From an uncultured Eubacteriales bacterium (lineage in GTDB: Bacteria > Bacillota > Clostridia > Oscillospirales > Acutalibacteraceae), in the NCBI GenBank assembly GCA_934486455.1, contig CAKSPR010000009.1, positions 1 to 46,046 of the forward strand: a stretch of 46,046 nt of DNA, given 5' to 3'. Position numbers and translations under genes: made by a program. The notes beneath the pieces were generated by a model, which searched no databases, was not told the origin of the DNA, and saw only the letters and a program-made list of their open reading frames with translations. Numbering within the stretch: position 1 is the first letter of the stretch; every line of letters starts with the position of its first letter. Positions 1 to 8,123 of the stretch are shown here, in pieces.

Positions 1-1400
1 TCTGCCGAGCCGGCAAAGCCATAGTTGAAATAGACAGCCTGAGACTGCGCGCCAGTCGCTGTGTAGGCAACCGTCAGATTCTGCAGCACAGAGCCCTCGC
101 TGCCGGCGCCGAAGGTGAGCATACCGAGGCTGTAATCTTTAAGAATGTCGAGAGCCGACGCCTCGTCGGTGTCCGCAAGCTCCTTCAGGGTATAAAAAAG
201 CAGGTATGAGGAAATGCCGTCGCTGCCGTTTTTCTTTATAACCTCGGCCGCCCGTTCCTTTTTAATAAGGCCTGCCGCCGACATAAAGGCCGCCGTCTGC
301 TTTTGCCCCTCGTGGTCGCCGGGAATTTTTTTAATTTTTTCGGCCTTGTTTCTGCAAAGCTCACAAAGCTCGCCGTCATTTAAAAGCTCCGAAATAAGGG
401 CGCCCTTTTCAAGGGCGATTTTAAGCAGCGCCCTTACCCCGCTTTTTTCCGAAAGCTCCTTTTGGTGGGTCGGCCAATCGAGAAAATAGTTGCCCACACT
501 GTCGCTTCCGTCGTCGTTCACCTTGCCGCAAAACAGCCGCAAAAGCGAGAGGATATACTCCTTTTGTTCGGTCAAAAGGCTGCCGTCTCCCGAATAGAAA
601 TAATAATCCCAGGCAATAATCAGCCACCATATGGAATAGGAGGCCATGCCGTTCATATAAAGGGGAAGCGGCGCCTGAGAACGGGCAAATTCGAGGCTCC
701 TGTTTATTATGCCGAGAGGGCCGAAAACCGTCCGCGCCGTCAGCATTTCGGGGTGCATATCCCCTATCCACACAAGGCGGTCCCGCTTTATGCCGTCCCA
801 CACCATATTCTGAAGATTAAGGTGGCAGGTGTATGCGGCGGTGTCGAAAATGCGGTTAATGTCCTCATCGTCACAGCGAAAGCTGCCCTTATATTCAAGC
901 TCTCTGTATATAAATACCGCCGGAGCGGTCTTGATTGCGATTTTAGCTTTTGGCTCGGTAAGCTCGATCTTAACAAATCTGAAGCCCGTCTGTCCCCATT
1001 CCTGGTCGCTGTATGAAGGAACGGGAATTTCAAAATCCCGAACGGCGTGGTCGTTACAGGCACCCTTTTGCCCGATTTGCGACATTGCCTCGGTCAGGGA
1101 CTCTCCGAAGGTGAGCCGCACCTTAGGATAGGCCGTTATTTCAGAAACGAAATTTAAAAGTCTTATTCCCCCGTGAAGCTCCCTTCCGAAATCCAGCACC
1201 GCAAAGGCGTTTTGCCCGTCCCCGTCGTTAAAAAGCTCGGTCAAATCGGTTTCGTTTAAGCCTATTTGGAGGGTCTTTGCCTTGAGAAGGGCTTCGGGAT
1301 TTTTAACATTTCCTCCGAAGGCCGCAATTTTTACGGGCAATATATATTTTCTTACCCGCTCGTCCTTTTCCAAAAAATCAAAACTGTCTATTATGCTCAT
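1..1400 (-). CDS. GH78-like alpha-L-rhamnosidase family protein (C-terminus cut by window edge)
   Basis: An open frame runs from an ATG at 1400, with AAGGG seven bases upstream, to the window edge without a stop (466 codons). The stretch WDGIKRDRLVWIGDMHPE at about residues 201-218 is the hallmark acidic block of GH78-type (six-hairpin) enzymes, which remove terminal alpha-L-rhamnose or related sugars from plant glycans. A beta-sandwich-like region with FGRELHGG (about 71-78) precedes it. No signal peptide is visible, so a cytoplasmic enzyme acting on imported oligosaccharides is inferred. The last 40 or so residues before the edge depart from what I expect after the ALDILKDY helix (see findings). 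It lies downstream of gap but is separated from it by a hairpin terminator. Family assignment is fairly safe; the substrate is not. Confidence 0.7.
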   Translation of the reverse strand, partial: MSIIDSFDFLEKDERVRKYILPVKIAAFGGNVKNPEALLKAKTLQIGLNETDLTELFNDGDGQNAFAVLDFGRELHGGIRLLNFVSEITAYPKVRLTFGESLTEAMSQIGQKGACNDHAVRDFEIPVPSYSDQEWGQTGFRFVKIELTEPKAKIAIKTAPAVFIYRELEYKGSFRCDDEDINRIFDTAAYTCHLNLQNMVWDGIKRDRLVWIGDMHPEMLTARTVFGPLGIINRSLEFARSQAPLPLYMNGMASYSIWWLIIAWDYYFYSGDGSLLTEQKEYILSLLRLFCGKVNDDGSDSVGNYFLDWPTHQKELSEKSGVRALLKIALEKGALISELLNDGELCELCRNKAEKIKKIPGDHEGQKQTAAFMSAAGLIKKERAAEVIKKNGSDGISSYLLFYTLKELADTDEASALDILKDYSLGMLTFGAGSEGSVLQNLTVAYTATGAQSQAVYFNYGFAGSA

Positions 1401-1479
1401 AGTTTTTCCCTTAAAAATTTTTGATAAACCTTTTTGTTTATGCATTAAAAGCATGGGGTTAACCCCCCGTCGGCTTTAA

Positions 1480-1512
1480 AAAAACCGCCGTGGAAGCCCC
1501 GCGGCGGTTTTT
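1480..1512 (-). terminator. Rho-independent terminator after gap
   Basis: An 11-bp perfect stem (AAAAACCGCCG / CGGCGGTTTTT) with an 11-base loop sits 27 bases past the gap stop codon and is followed by a T run on the minus strand. It should separate gap transcription from the GH78-like gene. A GGGGTTAACCCC palindrome lies just beyond it at about 1454-1465. Confidence 0.8.
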
Positions 1513-1538
1513 GTTATAAAAGCATTCCCAAGCGCAAA

Positions 1539-2567
1539 TTATTTAAGCTCGGAGAAATATTTGATGGTGCGAACCATCTGGCTGGTATAGGAGTTCTCAT
1601 TGTCGTACCAGGAAACGACCTGTACCTGGGTGTTGCCGTCCTCCATGGGAGCAACCATGGTCTGGGTTGCGTCGAAAATGGAGCCGTAGGTGGAGCCTAC
1701 GATGTCGCTGGAAACGATCTCGTCGGTGTTGTAGCCGAAGGACTCGGTAGCGGCAGCCTTCATGGCGTCGTTGATCTGCTCCTTGGTTACCTGACCCTTA
1801 ACAACTGCCACGAGAATGGTGGTCGAGCCGGTGGGGGTGGGAACGCGCTGTGCCGAGCCGATGAGCTTGCCGTTGAGCTCGGGGATAACAAGGCCGATAG
1901 CCTTTGCGGCGCCGGTGGAGTTAGGAACAATGTTGACAGCGCCTGCGCGGGAACGGCGAAGATCGCCTTTGCGTTGGGGACCGTCGAGGATCATCTGATC
2001 GCCGGTGTAGGCGTGGATGGTGCTCATGATACCGCTCATGATGGGGGCAAGGTCGTTAAGAGCCTTGGCCATGGGAGCGAGGCAGTTGGTGGTGCAGGAA
2101 GCGGCCGAAATAACGGTGTCCTCTGCCTTGAGGATCTTGTGGTTTACATTGTAAACAACGGTGGGAAGGTCGTTGCCTGCGGGAGCAGAGATAACAACCT
2201 TGCGGGCGCCGGCCTTAATGTGGGCGGAAGCCTTTTCTTTAGAGGTGTAGAAACCGGTGCACTCGAGAACAACATCAACACCAAGCTCGCCCCAGGGAAG
2301 ATTTTCTGCCTTGGGCTCTGCATAAATGGTGATCTCCTTACCGTCTACGGTGATGGAGCCGCCTGCGGCGCCTTCGTTTTCTTTGTAGCTTACGGTGTCG
2401 GCAAGAGCATATTTGCCCTGCGAAGAATCGTATTTAAGAAGATGAGCCAGCATCTTGGGGCTGGTGAGATCGTTGATAGCCACAACCTCATATCCTTCTG
2501 CACCGAACATCTGACGGAAGGCCAGACGACCGATACGGCCGAAACCATTAATAGCAACTTTTACCAT
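1539..2567 (-). CDS. gap: Type I glyceraldehyde-3-phosphate dehydrogenase
   Basis: 342 residues, the usual length. The enzyme reversibly oxidises and phosphorylates glyceraldehyde 3-phosphate to 1,3-bisphosphoglycerate with NAD+ in cytoplasmic glycolysis. The N-terminal Rossmann motif NGFGRIGR is at residues 7-14, and the catalytic cysteine is C158 in SAASCTTNCLAP. The C-terminal SWYDNENSY motif is intact. The ATG start has AGGAGG at good spacing. It has its own promoter (2601-2629) and terminator (1480-1512), so it looks monocistronic, as expected for a highly expressed glycolytic gene. Confidence 0.97.
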   Translation of the reverse strand: MVKVAINGFGRIGRLAFRQMFGAEGYEVVAINDLTSPKMLAHLLKYDSSQGKYALADTVSYKENEGAAGGSITVDGKEITIYAEPKAENLPWGELGVDVVLECTGFYTSKEKASAHIKAGARKVVISAPAGNDLPTVVYNVNHKILKAEDTVISAASCTTNCLAPMAKALNDLAPIMSGIMSTIHAYTGDQMILDGPQRKGDLRRSRAGAVNIVPNSTGAAKAIGLVIPELNGKLIGSAQRVPTPTGSTTILVAVVKGQVTKEQINDAMKAAATESFGYNTDEIVSSDIVGSTYGSIFDATQTMVAPMEDGNTQVQVVSWYDNENSYTSQMVRTIKYFSELK

Positions 2568-2600
2568 TTGGAATTCCTCCTAAAAATTTTTACATGTGTT

Positions 2601-2629
2601 ATTTTAATACCGCGAGGGCAAAAATGCAA
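2601..2629 (-). promoter_or_regulatory. Sigma-A promoter of gap
   Basis: On the minus strand TTGCAT and TAAAAT are separated by 17 bases, about 35 bases upstream of the gap start codon. Confidence 0.7.
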
Positions 2630-2691
2630 GCCCTTTGTTAAAAAATTAACGCATAATTTGCAATTTTTCCGTTTCGCACAGTATTTTCAGG

Positions 2692-3237
2692 TTATAAATG
2701 CTTTTTTATTACTTCAACGACACGATTTCCGACTTCTCTTATGCCGTATTTATTAAGATGTACCTTATCCTCGGAAATATACTCGAAAACATGGGGCTTC
2801 AAAAAGGAATAAAGGTCGTTAATTTCCGCGTCTTTTGTTTTGAGCCATTCGGTTACGGCCCTGTTATATTCGACAATGTCCTCCTGACGGCGGTCGGCGT
2901 CGTAGGGAGAGGTGGGTGTAGAGGTGGCAAAGATTATCTTCGCACCGGTCTGCTCCATTCGGGCATACACCCGCTTCATGTCGGCAAGATAATCGTCAAG
3001 AGGGGTGAGAATGTGCTCCCCGTCGTAGCGGAAAACATCCCACAGTCCGTTGTTCCAGTGGATTATATCGGGCTTTCCGTATTTTTCTACCCAGTGTCCG
3101 AATTCACAGAGGGTATATTTTGCAAAGCGGCTGTTTTCCTCCGGATAAACCACCTCGCAAAGGTCGGAAAGTTTCATATACACAATGGGGCAATAGTTCA
3201 TGCGAATGGAATCGCCCACAAGCATTACTCTTTTCAA
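2692..3237 (-). CDS. SGNH/GDSL-type hydrolase
   Basis: 181 residues with the SGNH blocks in order: GDSI near residue 8 (block I, nucleophile serine), an NNGLWD segment at about 63-68 (block III asparagine) and EDKVHL near residue 155 (block V Asp-x-x-His). Such enzymes are esterases or acetyl hydrolases, often acting on glycans; the substrate cannot be read here. No signal peptide is seen, so it is probably cytoplasmic. The start is TTG at 3237, overlapping the stop of the upstream membrane-protein gene (TTGA), with GAGGG about seven bases before it. This coupling suggests co-translation with that gene. The family call is firm, the role unknown. Confidence 0.82.
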   Translation of the reverse strand: MKRVMLVGDSIRMNYCPIVYMKLSDLCEVVYPEENSRFAKYTLCEFGHWVEKYGKPDIIHWNNGLWDVFRYDGEHILTPLDDYLADMKRVYARMEQTGAKIIFATSTPTSPYDADRRQEDIVEYNRAVTEWLKTKDAEINDLYSFLKPHVFEYISEDKVHLNKYGIREVGNRVVEVIKKHL

Positions 3238-4496
3238 TTTGTTTCCCTCTCACGGTTTTCTATTTCGGCAAGAATACTTTCTATGGAAAAATCATCGAAG
3301 GAAGGGTCCTTCTCCGAAGGGCTTTGAGAGCTGCCATTTTCAAGATGTCCGTTTGATTTCAGGACCGCATCTTCTTCGCTGTCGGCCTTATCCTGCCCGA
3401 GGGCCTTTGCGGTATCGTCGACGGCATTATCTGAAGCGTTTTCGGTAATATTTTCGGTTGCGTTTCGGTCGGCATTTGCGTCTGTATTTTCGTCAGCGCT
3501 CTTTGGTAAAATCTCGGCGGTATTGCGGTCGGCGCCTTGGGCGGTGTTTTCATAAGGGCTTTTGTTTTCCCCGTTATCGGCCGTCTCCCCGTCGGAAATT
3601 TCGCCGAACTGCGGCTTATATTCGTCCTCGCCGTCGTCGTCATCTTCGACGAAAACAGCGGCGTCGTTGACCGTGTCTTTTGATGTCATGTAGAAAAGCA
3701 GGGCGATTATATAAGCGGTGACAAACAGGTTTGCAAAGCTGGGATTGGCCGAATGTGTCAGGGCGCTTTGCTCGTTTGCGGCAAGCAAAACAATTCTCGA
3801 AACGGAGGTTACGGCACTGAAAAGGGCGGCGATAAGGCCGAAAAAGAAAAGCCGCGCCTCGGATTTTTTGGGTGTCATTCCGGCGTATATGTGTGCGACA
3901 TAAAGAAGTGCCATCATAATTGCACAAAGGGCAAAAATATCGAATACATTTTCCGAAATGAGCGCAAGACCGTTAAACTCGAGGGTATATCTTACAAAGA
4001 GGCGTATAAGCGCCCATGCCGAAAGCGAAACGGTAATCCCCGCAGAAAGACCCTTGCCCGAGGCAAAGTTCTTTGACTGGACAAAAAACACGACGGCCGC
4101 TATTACCGACACGGCACACATAAGGTATATAACGCTTTCGTCCTTGACCTCGGTGACATTGTATTTTGCCTTAAAATCCACAATATCGGTTTTAATTTTA
4201 ACGGCGATGTCGGCAAGTATGCCCGCCCCCGCAAGTGCCGAGCAAACGGCAAGAGACATGCTCTTTTTCGGGGGTGTATGAATTTTCTCCGCGTCCCTTG
4301 CAAGCCTTCCGCCGAGCAATAAAACAGCGGCGGCAATAACAAAAAGAACCAGGACGGTGGCATAAAGAACAGCCGTTTGGTCGGTTTTGAAAAATCCGTT
4401 GGCCGAATCGATGCAGTTTATCATTTCATAGATTCGCAGTCCCGACAGTATGGGAAGCAGGACAATAAACGCCGTGAGAAGGGTTCTTCTTTTCAT
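3234..4496 (-). CDS. Polytopic membrane protein with long disordered acidic tail, unknown function
   Basis: 420 residues that I do not recognise as a named family. Roughly the first 275 residues hold about eight hydrophobic segments (near 7-22, 42-63, 83-100, 122-139, 151-167, 183-206, 215-237 and 252-270). The remaining 145 or so are low-complexity and rich in Asp, Glu, Asn and Ala, opening with the acidic run VEDDDDGEDE. The extreme C-terminus, FDDFSIESILAEIENRE, looks like a short amphipathic helix and may be a docking motif. AAGGAG precedes the ATG. It lies 50 bases after the citrate synthase gene and overlaps the SGNH hydrolase start, so the three are probably one transcript. A role in the cell envelope is inferred from context only. 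Confidence 0.75.
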   Translation of the reverse strand: MKRRTLLTAFIVLLPILSGLRIYEMINCIDSANGFFKTDQTAVLYATVLVLFVIAAAVLLLGGRLARDAEKIHTPPKKSMSLAVCSALAGAGILADIAVKIKTDIVDFKAKYNVTEVKDESVIYLMCAVSVIAAVVFFVQSKNFASGKGLSAGITVSLSAWALIRLFVRYTLEFNGLALISENVFDIFALCAIMMALLYVAHIYAGMTPKKSEARLFFFGLIAALFSAVTSVSRIVLLAANEQSALTHSANPSFANLFVTAYIIALLFYMTSKDTVNDAAVFVEDDDDGEDEYKPQFGEISDGETADNGENKSPYENTAQGADRNTAEILPKSADENTDANADRNATENITENASDNAVDDTAKALGQDKADSEEDAVLKSNGHLENGSSQSPSEKDPSFDDFSIESILAEIENRERETN

Positions 4497-4545
4497 TGGA
4501 AAGGCTCCTTTGATTTTTCGTTTATTATTGGTTTGCTTTTGGTTA

Positions 4546-5910
4546 TTATCTCTCGTTTATGGGTATGTACTTTTCTTTTTCGTAAACGGCACGGTAGGCG
4601 GGACGCATTATCTTTCCGCCCGAGATGAATTCCTCCACCCTGTGGGCCGACCAGCCGGCAATACGGGCAACGGCGAAAAGCGGGGTGAAAAGGTCGTCGG
4701 AAATGCCTAAGGTGCGGTAAACAAGGCCGGAATAAAGGTCGACATTGGCGCACATGGGCTTGTCTATTCCCTTTTCCTTTGAAAATACCGCCGGAGTGAG
4801 CCGTTCGACGGCGCGGAGCAGGTCAAAATCATCGCCGAAGCCCTTTTCGTGAGCCAGCTTGTCGGCGTGATCCCGCAGAATTGTGGCGCGGGGATCGGAA
4901 AGGGTATAAATGGCGTGTCCCATACCGTATATCAGGCCGCTTTTATCCCCCGCCTCCTTGCGAATGAGCTTGGTCAAAAATGCGGCGACCTCCTCGTCGT
5001 CCTTATAATCCCTTATACCCTCTTTAAGATAGCCAAGCATTTCCACGGTTTTGATGTTGGCGCCGCCGTGGCGGGGGCCTTTAAGCGAGCCTATGGCCGC
5101 CGCGATGGCCGAATATGTATCGGTTCCCGAGCTTGAAAGCACGCGGCAGGCAAAGGAGGAGTTGTTTCCTCCGCCGTGCTCGGCGTGAAGTATCAGGCAG
5201 GTATCGAGCAGGGCAGCCTCCTCGGGTGTGAATTTACGGTCGGCCCGCATGGAGGAAAGTATAAACTCTGCGGTGGAATGGTTTTTATTTATGGGGTGGA
5301 AATACATGCTTTTGTGGTCGTATTGACGGCGCTTTACCTGATAGGCGTAGACCATAATGGTGGGCAGGCGGGAAATAAGCTCGATAGACTGGCGGATGAT
5401 GTTGGTTATGGAGGTGTTGTCGGGATTCATGTCGTAGGAATAAAGAGCCAGCACCGAGCGGGCAAGCTTGTTCATAACATTGGGGGACGGAGCCTTTATG
5501 ATCATGTCCTCGGCAAAATATTCGGGAAGCTCTCTGCATTCGCCGAGAATTTCGCGGAACCCGTCCAGCTTTTCTCTTGTGGGAAGCTCGCCGAAAAGAA
5601 GCAGCCAAATGACCTCTTCAAAGCCGAAATGGCGGTCGGCCTCACAGCCTCCGACAATGTCGGAAACATCTATTCCACGGTAGGTCAGCTTACCTTTGTC
5701 GGGAATTCTTTCGCCGTCGGAAAAATAATATCCGTGAACATTACAAATGCGGGTAAGCCCCGCAACAACTCCCGAGCCGTCGGCGTTTCTGAGTCCTCTT
5801 TTAACATCATAGGTCTTAAAATCCTCGGGGCTGATATAGTTATTTTTCTTATACTCTTCACATAAGGTTGAAAGTGAGCGCATTGAGATTTTCGATTCAT
5901 ACTGAGGCAT
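4546..5910 (-). CDS. Citrate synthase
   Basis: 454 residues, somewhat longer than the Gram-negative enzyme but typical of Clostridia. It condenses acetyl-CoA and oxaloacetate to citrate, probably feeding the oxidative half of an incomplete TCA cycle toward glutamate. Family landmarks are HAEHGGGNNSS (active-site His region), GSLKGPRHGGA, the GMGHAIYTLSDPRA block with the second His, and NVDLYSGLVY with the catalytic Asp. A strong SD (GGGAGG) precedes the ATG, and a TTGACT/TAAAAT promoter lies at 6026-6054. A methylcitrate synthase cannot be fully excluded, but no prp genes are nearby. Confidence 0.93.
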   Translation of the reverse strand: MPQYESKISMRSLSTLCEEYKKNNYISPEDFKTYDVKRGLRNADGSGVVAGLTRICNVHGYYFSDGERIPDKGKLTYRGIDVSDIVGGCEADRHFGFEEVIWLLLFGELPTREKLDGFREILGECRELPEYFAEDMIIKAPSPNVMNKLARSVLALYSYDMNPDNTSITNIIRQSIELISRLPTIMVYAYQVKRRQYDHKSMYFHPINKNHSTAEFILSSMRADRKFTPEEAALLDTCLILHAEHGGGNNSSFACRVLSSSGTDTYSAIAAAIGSLKGPRHGGANIKTVEMLGYLKEGIRDYKDDEEVAAFLTKLIRKEAGDKSGLIYGMGHAIYTLSDPRATILRDHADKLAHEKGFGDDFDLLRAVERLTPAVFSKEKGIDKPMCANVDLYSGLVYRTLGISDDLFTPLFAVARIAGWSAHRVEEFISGGKIMRPAYRAVYEKEKYIPINER

Positions 5911-6025
5911 TTTATGTCCTCCCTTTCATATGAGTATAGTTTTGGCGTCAGCCCCTTGCGCAACAAACCGTCCTGCAAAGCACAGCGCCTGAAAATTCAT
6001 TTTTTCTTATACATGTTGAATGTTT

Positions 6026-6054
6026 ATTTTACTACAAAATCGGTTTTAAGTCAA
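6026..6054 (-). promoter_or_regulatory. Sigma-A promoter of the citrate synthase operon
   Basis: Minus-strand TTGACT and TAAAAT with a 17-base spacer, about 115 bases upstream of the citrate synthase ATG. Its -35 end sits directly against the SD of the divergent spoIID gene. On the plus strand a TTATACAT element near 6007 weakly resembles a sigma-E -10 box for spoIID. Confidence 0.7.
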
Positions 6055-6066
6055 TAAGGAGAAGCA

Positions 6067-7035
6067 ATGAAAAAAGGATATTTAATACTTTTCTCGGTTA
6101 TTTTTTGTCTGATGATACTTTTCCCTCTCCCCTGTTTAAAAAAAGCCGACGGTCGGCGGGATAATTCCCGCAAAACCGACAGCGAAAACGAAAGCTTCAG
6201 GGTCATTTTCCCCGATGGAAGCATATGCGAAATATCGGCAAAGGATTATGTTTTCGGCGTTGTGGCAGCCGAAATGTCGCCGAGCGCACCCGAGCAGGCT
6301 CTTAAAGCTCAGGCAGTCTGCTCTTATACCTTTGCATCAAGAAAAAGGGCCGACCGAAAAACCTCTCCGCTCTCCCGGCTTCGGGGTGCCGATATTTCGG
6401 CCGACTATCACATTGATCAGGGCTTTTTAACAAAAGAGCAGGCAAGAGAAAAATGGGGAGAAAAAGCCGACGAATATGAGCAAAAGCTTAACAAGATCGT
6501 TGACGAAACGGCGGGTGTATCGGTCAGATACGACGGCGGCTTTGCGCTGACATTATACCACGCCGTATCGGCCGGAAGGACAGAATCGGCCAAGAATGTT
6601 TTCGGCGAGGACATACCCTATCTTGTCCCCGTTCAAAGCGTGGGGGACATTCTTTGCGACGAATGCTGCTCGTCGGCCGAATTTTCAAAGGACGAATTTT
6701 CACAAAAGCTAAAAAGCATTTCAAACATTTCCGAAACGAATTTTTCCGAAGACTTTATCGGGCAAAAGCAGTGCTCGGACAGCGGAACGGTGCTTTCCGC
6801 AGAGCTTTTCGGACAAAGCTTTTCGGGTAAAGACATAAGAAACGCCTTTTCACTTCGCTCGGCTAATTTCGACATTGAATATGACGAGGATAAAGGCCTT
6901 GTCAGATTCTCGGTAAGAGGTTACGGCCACCTTGTGGGAATGAGTCAGAAGGGGGCGGAAATTATGGCCGAGAACGGCTCGGATTACAAAGAAATTCTGC
7001 TTCACTACTACCCCGGATGCGAGGTGTGGGATTGA
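6067..7035 (+). CDS. spoIID: Stage II sporulation protein D (SpoIID/LytB lytic transglycosylase)
   Basis: 322 residues. SpoIID is a membrane-anchored lytic transglycosylase that cleaves denuded peptidoglycan strands and drives membrane migration during engulfment of the forespore. A single N-terminal membrane segment (about 5-22) precedes the SpoIID domain, with AAEMSPSAPEQALKAQAV carrying the catalytic Glu. HAVSAGRTESAKNVFG and the terminal GYGHLVGMSQKGAE block are also intact. The SD AAGGAG is seven bases before the ATG. It is divergent from citrate synthase and is not accompanied by other sporulation genes here. Its presence is the main sign that the organism can, or recently could, form endospores. 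Confidence 0.92.
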   Translation: MKKGYLILFSVIFCLMILFPLPCLKKADGRRDNSRKTDSENESFRVIFPDGSICEISAKDYVFGVVAAEMSPSAPEQALKAQAVCSYTFASRKRADRKTSPLSRLRGADISADYHIDQGFLTKEQAREKWGEKADEYEQKLNKIVDETAGVSVRYDGGFALTLYHAVSAGRTESAKNVFGEDIPYLVPVQSVGDILCDECCSSAEFSKDEFSQKLKSISNISETNFSEDFIGQKQCSDSGTVLSAELFGQSFSGKDIRNAFSLRSANFDIEYDEDKGLVRFSVRGYGHLVGMSQKGAEIMAENGSDYKEILLHYYPGCEVWD

Positions 7036-7146
7036 TTAGACCGTCCCGTTCGCAAAGACAGAATGACCGCACATACCTACCTGTCGATACTCCGCACCGC
7101 ATCCATTTAACGGTCTGTATTATTCCCTGTTTTACCGTACTCACGG

Positions 7147-7175
7147 TTGACAAAAATCTGTGTAAGTGGTTTAAT
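7147..7175 (+). promoter_or_regulatory. Sigma-A promoter of the YlmH-like gene
   Basis: TTGACA and TTTAAT with a 17-base spacer, ending about 50 bases before the start codon at 7226. It gives the downstream gene vegetative expression independent of spoIID. Confidence 0.75.
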
Positions 7176-7225
7176 ATTTGTGACCCTACGGGGAATTTCC
7201 TTAAATCACAGCGAGGTAAAAAAAC

Positions 7226-7960
7226 ATGGACGAACGCGAGGCCGTTCTGCTTAAAAAGCGGCTTATGGAGCTTGATAACAAGGCGTCGCAGGGCTATTTT
7301 GAAGGATACTCGGATTTTCTCGACCTTTACGGGCAGGATATTTTTCTTTCTTTGGGCCTTAGCGGTCGGCTTTCAGGCGGATACAACGACGCCGAAAGAA
7401 GGATAGCCTGCTTCGGAGGCTTTGACCCTCCCATAAAATTTATAAAAACAGAACCGAAAAGCAAAAGGTTTTCCGACCCCCTTTGTCATCGGGATATTCT
7501 CGGGGCGCTTATGTCCCTCGGAATAAAGCGGGAAACGCTGGGAGACATTCTTATATCAGAAGATTTTTCGGTGATCATATGCCTTGAAAAGGTGGCCGAA
7601 TATATTTGCGAAAATCTCGAAAGTATCCGTCATACATCGGTAAGATGCACCCTTCTTGACAGGCTGCCCGACAACATCTTAAGCGAGCTTTCGGAAAGGT
7701 CGGAAACACTGACGGTTTTCACCTCCTCCCTTCGCACAGACGCCATGATCGCCGCAGTTTTTTCTCTTTCCCGAAACGACGCACAAAAAATTATCGCCTC
7801 CGAAAGGGTATTTTCAAACGGAAGGCTTATAACCTCGCCGTCCTTTACGGTGACCGAAGGGGCACAGATCTCGGTAAGAGGATTCGGAAGATTTTATCTC
7901 GACCGCCCGCCCACCGAAACAAAAAAGGGTCGGCTGAGATGTACGGTCATAAAAAAATAG
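7226..7960 (+). CDS. YlmH-type S4-domain RNA-binding protein
   Basis: 244 residues with the YlmH layout. An alpha/beta N-terminal region carries GGYNDAERRIACFGG, a middle region carries HRDILGALMSLGIKRETLGDI, and a C-terminal S4 RNA-binding domain (about 165-235) contains RNDAQKII, NGRLI and ISVRGFGRF. In Bacillus subtilis YlmH (RqcP2) binds the ribosome and takes part in rescue of stalled 60S-type complexes next to RqcP/RqcH. Usually ylmH lies in the divIVA/sepF region; here it stands alone with its own promoter and a bidirectional terminator behind it. SD GAGG precedes the ATG. Confidence 0.85.
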   Translation: MDEREAVLLKKRLMELDNKASQGYFEGYSDFLDLYGQDIFLSLGLSGRLSGGYNDAERRIACFGGFDPPIKFIKTEPKSKRFSDPLCHRDILGALMSLGIKRETLGDILISEDFSVIICLEKVAEYICENLESIRHTSVRCTLLDRLPDNILSELSERSETLTVFTSSLRTDAMIAAVFSLSRNDAQKIIASERVFSNGRLITSPSFTVTEGAQISVRGFGRFYLDRPPTETKKGRLRCTVIKK

Positions 7961-7968
7961 CAAAAGAA

Positions 7969-8009
7969 AAAGCCCGCAGACTGCTTTTTAAAGCTTCTTT
8001 GCGGACTTT
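7969..8009. terminator. Bidirectional terminator between ylmH-like gene and metY
   Basis: AAAGCCCGCA pairs with TGCGGACTTT (one G-U pair) around a 21-base loop, with T runs on both strands, between two convergent genes. A small CCTG-A6-CAGG type hairpin lies a little further toward metY (about 8038-8053). Confidence 0.7.
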
Positions 8010-8123
8010 TTTCATGCAAACGGCCTGAGAGATAAATGCCTGTTTTTTCAGGCTGCCGTCGGCGTTCTTCGAGCCGCCGTTATCACCGTTTACGGGCTTC
8101 CCGGCAACATCCGTCTTCGACCG

